A stretch of DNA of 37,979 nucleotides, taken from NCBI GenBank assembly GCA_023428085.1, contig JAEYZK010000178.1, positions 1-37,979 on the forward strand, given 5' to 3'. Both the position numbers and the translations under genes were made by a program. The number at the start of each line of letters is the position of its first letter. Within the stretch, counting starts at the first letter, position 1. This document shows positions 25,429 to 33,125 of this stretch, piece by piece. The notes below the pieces were generated by a model that saw only the letters and a list, made by a program, of their open reading frames with translations, searched no databases and was not told where the DNA came from. This DNA is from Pseudomonadota bacterium. Lineage in GTDB: Bacteria > Myxococcota > Myxococcia > Myxococcales > Anaeromyxobacteraceae.

Positions 25429-28400
25429 ATGCAAACCATGAGAAGCCGGGTGTCGCTCGTCGTGATGGTGGGACTCCTCGCCGCCTGCGGGGGCGAGTCG
25501 TCCGACGGCGCGTCGACGGGCGGCGGCCAGGCGGCGGCGACGAACTTCACGACGCTCGGCGCGGCCGCCGCGGGATCGGGCCGGTACTTCGGGACCGCGA
25601 TCGCGAACGGCCGGCTCGGCGACTCGACGTACACGACGATCGCGGCGCGCGAGTTCAACTCGGTGACGGCCGAGAACGAGATGAAGCCGGACGCCACGGA
25701 GCCGAGCCAGGGGAACTTCACGTTCGGCTCCGGAGACAACATCTACAACTGGGCGACGCAGCGCGGGATGAAGGTCCGCGGGCACACGCTGGCCTGGCAC
25801 GCCCAGCAGCCGAGCTGGTGGGGCGGGATCAGCGGGACCACGCTGCGGAACGCGATGATCAGCCACATCAACGGCGTGATGGCCCACTACCGCGGCAAGC
25901 TCTCGGCGTGGGACGTCGTGAACGAGGCGTTCAACGAGGACGGTTCCCGGCGGAGCTCCAACCTGCAAGGGACGGGGAACGACTGGATCGAGGTGGCGTT
26001 CCGGACGGCGCGGGCGGCCGACCCGAACGTGAAGCTCTGCTACAACGACTACAACATCGAGAACTGGAGCTACGGGAAGACCCAGGGCGTCTACCGGATG
26101 ATCCAGGACTTCAAGTCCCGGAACGTCCCGATCGACTGCGTCGGGCTGCAGACGCACTTCACCGGCGGCAGCTCGCTCCCCTCGAACTTCCAGACGACGC
26201 TGTCGAGCTTCGCGGCGCTCGGCGTGGACGTGCAGCTCACGGAGGTGGACGTCCGCAACGCCGACACGAACCAGTACGTGGGGCTGGTCACGGCCTGCCT
26301 CAACGTCCCGCGGTGCGCGGGCATCACGGTGTGGGGCGTGCGGGACAGCGACTCGTGGCGCTCGAGCGAGAGCCCGCTCCTGTTCGACGGCGGCGGCAAC
26401 AAGAAGGCGGCGTACAACGCGGTGCTGAACGCGCTCAACAACGCGGCGACGATGTACAGCGGCAGCGGCGCCGACCCGACGCTGGCGGTCACCCGGACGG
26501 GCAACGGGACGGTGACGTCGAGCGCGGGCGGGATCAACTGCGGCGCGACCTGCTCGGCGACGTTCGCCACCGGCACCGTGGTGACCCTCACGGCGGCGAC
26601 CTCCGGCGGCTCCACCTTCGGCGGCTGGAGCGGCGCGTGCAGCGGGACGGCGACGACCTGCTCGGTGACGATGTCGGCGAGCCAGACCGTGACGGCGACG
26701 TTCACGGGGGGCGCGACCACGGTCTCGGTGAACGCGGGCGGCTCGGCGACGGGGAGCTTCGTGGCGGACGCCTACTTCTCGGGCGGGAGCACCTACACGA
26801 CGACGAACGCCATCGACACGGCGCAGCTCACGGGGACGGTGCCGCCGCAGGCGGTGCTGCAGACCGAGCGGTACGGTGAGTTCACGTACACGATCCCCGG
26901 CTTCACCGCCGGGAGCGCGGCGACGGTCACGCTCTACTTCTCCGAGAGCTACTGGTCGGCGGCGGGGCAGCGCACGTTCAACGTGGCCGTCAACGGCGCC
27001 ACCGTGCTCACCGCGTTCGACATCTACGCGTCGGCCGGCGGCCAGAACCGGGCCCTCGCTCGGTCGTTCGAGACGACGGCCAACTCGAGCGGGCAGGTCG
27101 TCATCGCGTTCACCCGGAACGGCGGCCCGGACAATCCCAAGGTCAGCGGCATCACCGTCGCCGCCGGCGCGACCAGCTACACGCTCAGCGTGACCAAGGC
27201 GGGCACCGCCAACGGCACCGTCACCTGCAGCTCGAGCGCGGGCACGTCGTGCAGCGGCCCGTTCCCGGGCGGCACGGTCGTGACCCTCACCGCCGTGCCC
27301 GACAGCGGCGCCACGTTCGCGGGCTGGAGCGGAGGCTGCACCGGATCGTCTGCCACGTGCAGCGTGACGATGAACGCCTCCCGGTCGGTCACCGCGACGT
27401 TCAACACGATCCCCGTGGGCACGGGGATCTCCGTGAACGCTGGCGGCTCGGCCACGGGGAGCTTCGTGGCGGACGCCTACTTCTCGGGCGGGAGCACCTA
27501 CACGACCACGAACACCATCGACACCACGCAGATCGCCGGGACGGTGCCGCCGCAAGCGGTCTTCCAGAGCGAGCGGTATGGTGAGTTCACCTACACGATC
27601 CCCGGCTTCACGGCGGGGAGCGCGGCGGCGGTGACGCTCTACTTCCAGGAGAGCTACTGGTCGGCGGCCGGGCAGCGCACGTTCAACGTCGCCATCAACG
27701 GCGCGACCGTGCTCACCGCGTTCGACATCTACGCGGCGGCCGGCGGCCAGAACCGGGCCATCGCCCGGTCGTTCAGCACCACCGCCAACTCCAGCGGCCA
27801 GGTGGTGGTCGCCTTCACCCGGAACGGCGGCCCGGACAATCCCAAGATCTGCGGCATCACCGTGGAGAGCGGCATCCCGGACACGGTCTCCCTCGACGTC
27901 ACGAAGTCGGGTGAGGGGAGCGGGACCGTCACCTCGAGCCCCGCAGGCATCAGCTGCGGGACCACGTGCTCGGGCAGCTTCAGCGTGGGACAGCTCGTGA
28001 CCCTCAGGGCGACGCCGGCGAGCGGTTCGCAGTTCGGCGGCTGGGCCGGAGCGTGCAGCGGAGCCGCGACGACCTGCACGGTCACCATGACCGAAGCGCA
28101 GAACGTGAGCGCCACGTTCACCCACGAGCCGACCAGCATGCTCACCGTCGCCAAGGCGGGGACGGGGAGCGGCACGGTGACCTCGAACCCGGCCGGCATC
28201 AGCTGCGGCGCGACGTGCAGCGCCATCTATGCCAACGGGACGACGGTGACCCTCACCGCGACGCCGGAGAGCGGTTCGTCGTTCAGCGGCTGGAGCGGCG
28301 TGTGCGCCGCGAACGCCTCGGCGACCTGCGTCGTGACGATGGACTCCGCCCAGTCGATCACCGCCAGCTTCAGGATGCCGACCTACACGCTCACCGTCGC

Positions 28401-30147
28401 CAGGGCCGGGACGGGGAGCGGCCTGGTCACCGGCTCGGGCATCGACTGCGGCACGACCTGCTCCGCCAGCTTCACCGGCGGGACGATCGTGACGCTCTCC
28501 GCCAGCGCCAGCACGGGGTCGACGTTCGACGGCTGGAGCGGCGCGTGCAACGGGACTGCGACCTGCACGGTGGCGATGAACGCCGCCCAGTCGGTCACCG
28601 CAACCTTCACGTTGATCCCGGTCGGCATCACCGTCGCGGTCAACGCCGGCGGCACGGCCACGGGGAGCTTCCTCGCCGACGCCTACTTCTCCGGCGGGTC
28701 CACGTACTCGACGACCAACACCATCGACACCTCGCTCCTCACCGGGACGGCGCCGCCGCAGGCGGTGCTGCAGACCGAGCGGTACGGTGAGTTCACCTAC
28801 ACGGTCCCCGGCTTCACCGCCGGCAGCGCGGCGCTGGTCACGCTCTACTTCTCGGAGAGCTACTGGACCGCCGCCGGCCAGCGCACCTTCAACGTGGCCG
28901 TCAACGGCGCGACGGTGCTGAGCGCGTTCGACATCTACGCGTCGGCCGGCGGCGCGAACAGGGCGATCGCCCGGACGTTCAACGCCACCGTCAACGGGAG
29001 CGGCCAGGTGGTGATCGCCTTCACGAAGGGCGGCGGCCCGGACAACCCCAAGGTCACCGGCGTCAGCGTCACCGCGGGCGGGACCCCCGGGTACATGCTC
29101 ACCGTGACCAGGGTCGGGAACGGGACCGTCACCTCGACCCCGTCCGGCATCAACTGCGGCTCCACGTGTCAGGCCGGCCCCTACGCCAGCGGGACCACCG
29201 TCACGCTGACGGCCACCGCCGGTAGCGGCGCGACCTTCTCCGGCTGGAGCGGCGCGTGCGTCGGCAGCGGCGCCTGCATCACCACCATGACCGCGGCCCG
29301 GTCGGTCACGGCGACCTTCACGGGGACCGGGACCTGCCCGACCTCGCTGCCGACGCTGGCCAGCTCGAGCGACTCGAGCTTCTACGCCAACGCCAACGTG
29401 CCGCACGGCACCGTGACCACGGTGCGCCCCGACAACAGCGGCCGGACGATGCGCGTCTACACGCCGCCCGGCTACGCGACCTCCGGCCTCACGTACCCCG
29501 TGCTCTACATCAACCACGGCGGCGGCGAGAACGACGGTCACTGGTCCTGCACCAGCGGGTACAGCTGCGGCTACGCGGGCCTCATCCTCGACAACCTGAT
29601 CGCCGCGGGCAAGGCGGTGCCGTTCATCATCGCCATGCCCAACACCAGCGACTGCGCCAGCCTCAACCCGCCGTCCCCGCCGAACGACGACACCTGCACG
29701 GCCCGCTACCGGCAGGTGTTCATCCCGTACGTCGAGGCGAACTACCGCGTGAAGACCGACCGGCACTCCCGCGCGATCGCCGGCCTCTCGATGGGCGGCA
29801 TGGTCACGCTCAACACCGGCCTCCCGCACCTCGACCTCTTCAGCGGGATCTACGTGTACAGCGCCGGCTACTTCCCCGACACGCGCGCCGCGTGGGAGCG
29901 GAACCTCGCCAGCGTCCTCACGAACCCCACCCAGACGAACGGGCTCCTCGACGCGCCGATCTACGTGGCCGCCGGCGACAGCGACACCGCCCTCGCCAAC
30001 GCCCAGTACACCGTCGGCGTGTTCCAGCGGAACGGGATCAAGTCCCTCTGGCAGCAGAGCTCCGGGGGGCACGACTGGGGGAACTGGCGCCGGTACTTCC
30101 ACCAGACGGCGCAGCTCATGTTCAAGAACAGCTCCGGCTGTAACTGA
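25429..30147 (+). CDS. Multimodular GH10 xylanase - malectin/InlB-repeat - CE1 feruloyl/acetyl esterase lipoprotein
   Basis: 1572 aa from ATG 25429. A lipobox (GLLAACGG) suggests surface anchoring. Residues about 35-345 are a GH10 endo-beta-1,4-xylanase with acid/base Glu166 (WDVVNEAFN) and nucleophile Glu272 (QLTEVDVR). The middle holds three malectin-like (CBM57) modules (each starting VNAGG, ending GGPDNPK) and six InlB-B-type repeats (each with GTVT, paired Cys and F-x-GWSGAC). The C-terminal about 270 residues are a CE1 alpha/beta-hydrolase: NHGGGENDGHW, nucleophile Ser1454 in GLSMGG, an acid at Asp1517 or Asp1519 (AAGDSDTA) and His1548 (GGHDWGNWR). Cleaving the xylan backbone and removing ferulate or acetate side groups in one protein is known from clostridial xylanases. 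Binding roles of the repeats are inferred. Regulation is probably through the upstream palindrome. Confidence 0.93.
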   Translation: MQTMRSRVSLVVMVGLLAACGGESSDGASTGGGQAAATNFTTLGAAAAGSGRYFGTAIANGRLGDSTYTTIAAREFNSVTAENEMKPDATEPSQGNFTFGSGDNIYNWATQRGMKVRGHTLAWHAQQPSWWGGISGTTLRNAMISHINGVMAHYRGKLSAWDVVNEAFNEDGSRRSSNLQGTGNDWIEVAFRTARAADPNVKLCYNDYNIENWSYGKTQGVYRMIQDFKSRNVPIDCVGLQTHFTGGSSLPSNFQTTLSSFAALGVDVQLTEVDVRNADTNQYVGLVTACLNVPRCAGITVWGVRDSDSWRSSESPLLFDGGGNKKAAYNAVLNALNNAATMYSGSGADPTLAVTRTGNGTVTSSAGGINCGATCSATFATGTVVTLTAATSGGSTFGGWSGACSGTATTCSVTMSASQTVTATFTGGATTVSVNAGGSATGSFVADAYFSGGSTYTTTNAIDTAQLTGTVPPQAVLQTERYGEFTYTIPGFTAGSAATVTLYFSESYWSAAGQRTFNVAVNGATVLTAFDIYASAGGQNRALARSFETTANSSGQVVIAFTRNGGPDNPKVSGITVAAGATSYTLSVTKAGTANGTVTCSSSAGTSCSGPFPGGTVVTLTAVPDSGATFAGWSGGCTGSSATCSVTMNASRSVTATFNTIPVGTGISVNAGGSATGSFVADAYFSGGSTYTTTNTIDTTQIAGTVPPQAVFQSERYGEFTYTIPGFTAGSAAAVTLYFQESYWSAAGQRTFNVAINGATVLTAFDIYAAAGGQNRAIARSFSTTANSSGQVVVAFTRNGGPDNPKICGITVESGIPDTVSLDVTKSGEGSGTVTSSPAGISCGTTCSGSFSVGQLVTLRATPASGSQFGGWAGACSGAATTCTVTMTEAQNVSATFTHEPTSMLTVAKAGTGSGTVTSNPAGISCGATCSAIYANGTTVTLTATPESGSSFSGWSGVCAANASATCVVTMDSAQSITASFRMPTYTLTVARAGTGSGLVTGSGIDCGTTCSASFTGGTIVTLSASASTGSTFDGWSGACNGTATCTVAMNAAQSVTATFTLIPVGITVAVNAGGTATGSFLADAYFSGGSTYSTTNTIDTSLLTGTAPPQAVLQTERYGEFTYTVPGFTAGSAALVTLYFSESYWTAAGQRTFNVAVNGATVLSAFDIYASAGGANRAIARTFNATVNGSGQVVIAFTKGGGPDNPKVTGVSVTAGGTPGYMLTVTRVGNGTVTSTPSGINCGSTCQAGPYASGTTVTLTATAGSGATFSGWSGACVGSGACITTMTAARSVTATFTGTGTCPTSLPTLASSSDSSFYANANVPHGTVTTVRPDNSGRTMRVYTPPGYATSGLTYPVLYINHGGGENDGHWSCTSGYSCGYAGLILDNLIAAGKAVPFIIAMPNTSDCASLNPPSPPNDDTCTARYRQVFIPYVEANYRVKTDRHSRAIAGLSMGGMVTLNTGLPHLDLFSGIYVYSAGYFPDTRAAWERNLASVLTNPTQTNGLLDAPIYVAAGDSDTALANAQYTVGVFQRNGIKSLWQQSSGGHDWGNWRRYFHQTAQLMFKNSSGCN
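26716..29333 (+). repeat. Coding repeats: three malectin modules and InlB-B-like units
   Basis: Malectin modules span about 26716-27170, 27418-27870 and 28621-29080. Stretches are almost identical at DNA level, for instance GGGAGCTTCGTGGCGGACGC at about 26751 and again at about 27457, implying recent duplication. InlB-B-like units lie at about 26479-26712 (just before), 27175-27414, 27886-28130, 28135-28380, 28381-28620 and 29086-29333. Confidence 0.75.
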
Positions 30148-30170
30148 TCGAAGAGCGCCTGGACGAGCCC

Positions 30171-30214
30171 TCGGTCCGCGCGTCGCCGCTCCTCACCGCG
30201 GCGACGGCGGACCG
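30171..30214 (+). terminator. Long hairpin after the xylanase gene
   Basis: The arms TCGGTCCGC-GCGTCGCCG and CGGCGAC-GGCGGACCGA pair over about 16 bp with one bulge and a short loop. It lies 24 bp after the stop. There is no clear T-run, so it may be a GC-type terminator or an mRNA-stabilising structure. Confidence 0.55.
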
Positions 30215-30417
30215 AGCGGCTCGTCTCCCGTTCGGAGCGCCGCAGGGGCGGGTGCAGCCAGAGGCCACCGCGGGTGCTGGCGCGGGCTCCTTCGCTCGCG
30301 GTCGCTGCGTGATAGCGGTCTGCCCGTGTGATCGCCCAGGACCGGGCCGAGGCTCGCCCTCGACCGAGTCTTGCTCGCTCCTCGCCGGTGCCGTTCCTAT
30401 CCCTGCCGGAGGCCTCC

Positions 30418-31166
30418 ATGCGTATGGGTTCGAGTCTGCTCTTCGTGGCGCTCGCGGTAGGGCTGCTCTCCGGTTGCCAGATGCACATCCCTGTCGCGAA
30501 GCCGGCGCCCTCGGGGACTGCGAGATCCAGCACTATCGGGTCGTCAACCGCTGGATCGTGACCGTCGTCGCCGCGATGGAGGCCGCGCACGAGTTCCGTG
30601 CCGAGCTCTCGTCCGGTGGCCGGGTGTTCCCGATCCGCGCGTTCTTCTACAACAACAGGGTCTCGGTCTGGGCGGTCGCAGAGGGCTACGAGCCATGCAT
30701 CCACAGGCCGGCGTCGATCCTGGTGAAGGAGATCGCCTCGAAGGTGAACCGAGCGCTGCTCGGGTTCCGCGCGGACGATACCGCCGTGGACGAGATCCTC
30801 GCGCGGGCGCGGCCCAAGGATGCCATCGACGACGGCCCCTACATGGAGATCATCGAGCTGGGAGGGACCAACAACCGGCGCGCGATGGAGGCCCTCAAGA
30901 AGTACGCTGCGCACAAGGACGAATTCGTGCGGGCCGTCGCGCTCGATGCGATCGGGATGCTGGGCCCCGAGAACGAGCTGCCGTTCCTGAAGGAGCGCTA
31001 CGCGGCCCTGGAGGGAAGGGACAAGTACATGGCCCTCAAGGCCATCGGTGACGCGGGCGATCCTGCTTCGCTGGACTTCCTCGTCAGCCAGCGCGCGGCG
31101 CCGATTTACAAAGCCGAGCTTGCGGTCCGGACACTCATCGAGCTGTACCTGAACAGGCCGCGGTGA
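30418..31166 (+). CDS. HEAT-repeat lipoprotein, apparently frameshifted
   Basis: ATG 30418 follows GGAGG and starts a clear lipoprotein signal (MRMGSSLLFVALAVGLLSGCQ). That frame runs only to a TGA at 30559-30561. From about 30515 the neighbouring frame continues the protein: DCEIQHYRVVNRWIVTVV, then a beta part (GRVFPIRAFFYNNRVSVWAV) and C-terminal HEAT-like helical repeats (RRAMEALKKYAAHKDEFVRA, then ALDAIGMLGPENELPFLKER and ALKAIGDAGDPASLDFLV) to the stop at 31164. One extra G in the GGGG run near 30512-30517 would join the two. It is either a real inactivating mutation, a sequencing slip or, less likely, programmed frameshifting. Function unknown; probably a scaffold lipoprotein. Confidence 0.65.
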
Positions 31167-31168
31167 GT

Positions 31169-31184
31169 GCGTCCCGCGGGACGC
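31169..31184. terminator. 16-bp palindrome after HEAT gene
   Basis: GCGTCCCGCGGGACGC is a perfect palindrome starting 3 bp after the stop codon. As RNA it would form a tight stem. Role as a transcription stop is inferred from position only; no T-run follows. Confidence 0.35.
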
Positions 31185-31295
31185 GGCTCCGCCAACTCGA
31201 GAGGCCAGGGAGCGGCTGTTGGCTGTGTGCCCGCGAGACGTCGGGGGAGACGAGCGTTTCGACAGCGGAGAGCGCAGCAAGAAGGCGTAGGTAGA

Positions 31296-31341
31296 TGGCG
31301 ACCCCACGGGGATTCGAACCCCCCTTGAGGGGCAACTCAAG
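31296..31341 (-). other. tRNA 3'-end fragment, probable integration (att) site
   Basis: On the - strand the segment ends GGGGTTCGAATCCCCG followed by TGGGGTCG and CCA: a T-loop (TTCGAAT), a mostly paired T-stem, an acceptor strand, a G discriminator and CCA. Just 5' of it CTTGAG/CTCAAG can form a 6-bp hairpin. No D-arm or anticodon arm can be found further 5', and the fifth T-stem pair is G-G, so this is not an intact tRNA. A tRNA 3' end next to a tyrosine integrase is the classical att site of an integrated element. The tRNA identity is not certain; G73 would fit Asp, Asn or Ser. Confidence 0.6.
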
Positions 31342-31452
31342 TGCAGCGATCTCAAGGTGTTAGGGAGTGGTCGCCCTGGGAGTACGCGCTTCGACCGTCC
31401 TCTTCCGTCCTCTACGGTCCTTCAGGGGGCATTTCGCGGTAGCAGTGGTAGC

Positions 31453-31490
31453 AAAAAAGACCGACCCACAGTTGGGGTCCGGGGTCGGTC
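31453..31490 (-). terminator. Intrinsic terminator of the integrase gene
   Basis: On the - strand, GACCGACCC (31490-31482) and GGGTCGGTC (31467-31459) form a perfect 9-bp stem, followed by TTTTTT (31458-31453). It starts 7 nt after the integrase stop. This is a textbook Rho-independent terminator. Confidence 0.88.
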
Positions 31491-31496
31491 AGGGGC

Positions 31497-32957
31497 TCAC
31501 CGTTCAGTCTCGTCGGCTTTATGCGAAGCGAGGTCTGCGGCTTTCTCAGCCTCCACGCGCGCCCAGCGACTCAGCACGTTGGGCGTCCCCTTCCTGTCGT
31601 GAGGCACGTATCCCTTGCCCTGGCCGATTCGCTTACGTCCGGGACCCAGGAGCTCGTACCCCGCGCTCGAAACAGGGAAGTGGCTGCCCGCAGGTCGGAA
31701 CATGCCCAAAGGCCCGTGCCGGTGATCGAGGTCCATCCGGAGCTTGGCCACCTCGGTGCAGAGGGCAGACCAGAACACGCGTGTATAGCCGTCCATTACG
31801 CTCCGAGGAACCTTGTGCGTGGCGCGGCGCAGGACCTCCCGTACGGCGCCATCATTCTGGCACATCGTCAAGAATGTGTGACGAAGCGTGTAGTTGTCTC
31901 TGTTGTCGCGCCACCCGAGTGCCTCGAGGTGAGTCTTGATTCGCTCCGAGAGAGTATCGCTCGAGCGTCGTCCGGAGTCGCCTCGACCTCGAGCGCGTGA
32001 TCCAATTACGCAGGGTAGAATGTGATCATCGCGCGTGGGCGGCCTGCCAACGTACGCCTCCCAACCCCACTGCTTCCATGCTGTCAGGACAAGAGCAAGC
32101 GCAGGGTGAACTGGAACGAACCTAGTCTCACCCGTCTTCGAGTACTCCCTGTCGAGGGAACGTGCGACCACAAGCCGGCCAAGAACGAACAGCCCATCCA
32201 CCTCGTCGTCGTCCATGGCTGCGCCATGCCAAACCTCGTCGTAGTTGCGCCAGCGAAGCGCAGTCGCTTCTCCGGGGCGGAGACCCGCCAACCCCATCAG
32301 AGCATAGGAGACTGTGGAGTCGATCTCGATCCATGGGTGCGGGGAGCAGAGGATGCGAAGCTCCTTCCTCGTGAAGTAGTTGTTAGCACGCCACTCGGGG
32401 TCGGCGTCCTGGACGCTCGGAAGCTCAGGGCTGAAGACGCATGGAGTGGCGGTAATGAGTTCGTCTATCAACGCCTGGCGGAAGACACCCGTCATCGTGT
32501 AGTAGACGTTACGGATGGTGCGACTCGCGAGCTGCTGGTTTCGGAGCTCGCTCAACAGAGTTCTGATGTGCCGGGGGCGGATCTGGCTGATGACCATCCC
32601 GCCGATCCGTGGCAGGACGTGAACTCGGAGCCGCGACTCGTCGTGTGACTTGTCATCGTTGGTCCTCTCTGCCAACCAGCTGTTGCAGTATGCGTTGAAT
32701 GAAATGCCACCTTCTGTAGATAGCCCAGCGGCGGCAGCTTGAGCGTCGAGCTCGCTCTGGCGAAGGTGCTGATCCGCGAGCGCCTTCTCGTAGTCGCTCG
32801 CGTCGTACCTTGTTCGTACCCGCTTCCGAATACCTCCAGGCAAATACAGAACGATGGTGAACCGTCCTCGGTCGAGGTACGGCAGAGGCGCATGCTTCCG
32901 TAGCGTGCGAAGCTCAGCTGGAACGCCAACTCTGAGTGGAATGCGGATGTTTGCCAT
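31497..32957 (-). CDS. Tyrosine recombinase / integrase
   Basis: 486 aa from ATG 32957 (MANIRIPLRV); earlier in-frame starts at 32981 (ATG) and 33023 (TTG) are possible. The N-terminal part is an arm-binding and core-binding region (about residues 30-180, with ISFNAYCNSWLAERT and RHIRTLLSELRNQQLASRTI). The catalytic domain shows Arg227 (GLRPGEATALRW), Lys274 (SKTGETRFVPVHP), Arg359 (YTLRHTF, where the usual first His of HxxR is Tyr356), His381 and nucleophile Tyr391 (MDGYTRVF). This is the phage/island integrase family that recombines at tRNA 3' ends, matching the adjacent att-like sequence. The C-terminal 90 residues after the Tyr are an unusually long polar tail. A strong terminator follows. 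Confidence 0.93.
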   Translation of the reverse strand: MANIRIPLRVGVPAELRTLRKHAPLPYLDRGRFTIVLYLPGGIRKRVRTRYDASDYEKALADQHLRQSELDAQAAAAGLSTEGGISFNAYCNSWLAERTNDDKSHDESRLRVHVLPRIGGMVISQIRPRHIRTLLSELRNQQLASRTIRNVYYTMTGVFRQALIDELITATPCVFSPELPSVQDADPEWRANNYFTRKELRILCSPHPWIEIDSTVSYALMGLAGLRPGEATALRWRNYDEVWHGAAMDDDEVDGLFVLGRLVVARSLDREYSKTGETRFVPVHPALALVLTAWKQWGWEAYVGRPPTRDDHILPCVIGSRARGRGDSGRRSSDTLSERIKTHLEALGWRDNRDNYTLRHTFLTMCQNDGAVREVLRRATHKVPRSVMDGYTRVFWSALCTEVAKLRMDLDHRHGPLGMFRPAGSHFPVSSAGYELLGPGRKRIGQGKGYVPHDRKGTPNVLSRWARVEAEKAADLASHKADETER

Positions 32958-33125
32958 CCACCTTGTACCAAGAACCGCCATCCTTCTTGGCGCGCCGAGA
33001 GATCCACGAAAGCGCTGCACCAAGACAGCCGGAACACTCCCCGAGAGTGTCGGAGATGGCGGCTACAGCGCCTAGCCACGGCTTCTGCTACCCCGGACAG
33101 CCGCGCCGCGGCTAGACTGAGCCCG
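32958..33125. promoter_or_regulatory. Divergent intergenic region, integrase / Avs-like gene
   Basis: 168 bp between the two start codons must hold both promoters. TAGACT (33113-33118) is a -10-like box only 7 nt before the ATG at 33126, which would give a leaderless or near-leaderless defence mRNA. No clear -35 or operator is seen. Confidence 0.35.

Larger units (their letters stand above)
31167..31496. other. 330-bp boundary region between chromosome and island
   Basis: No gene is seen. It contains a 16-bp perfect palindrome just after the HEAT gene, the tRNA-3'-end-like att sequence (31296-31341) and the integrase terminator (31453-31490). To its left the sequence is host-like and very GC-rich; from about 31380 rightwards A and T become clearly commoner. 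Confidence 0.55.

Noticed and set aside
26479..29333. Possible CRISPR-like or satellite array
   Set aside because: The repeats are in frame, of unequal length (about 240 and 450 bp) and encode malectin and InlB-B-like domains.
25297..30102. 1601-aa open frame opposite the xylanase
   Set aside because: A frame shadow of the repetitive xylanase gene; its repeats only echo the malectin/InlB DNA repeats and no domain is recognisable.
31297..31375. Intact tRNA gene
   Set aside because: T-arm and CCA are present, but no D-arm with GG, no anticodon arm and three surplus bases before the closing stem, so a fragment is more likely.
31521..32648. Two + strand open frames (159 and 208 aa) within the integrase region
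   Set aside because: They lie opposite the integrase, whose catalytic motifs are clear; the products show no domain.
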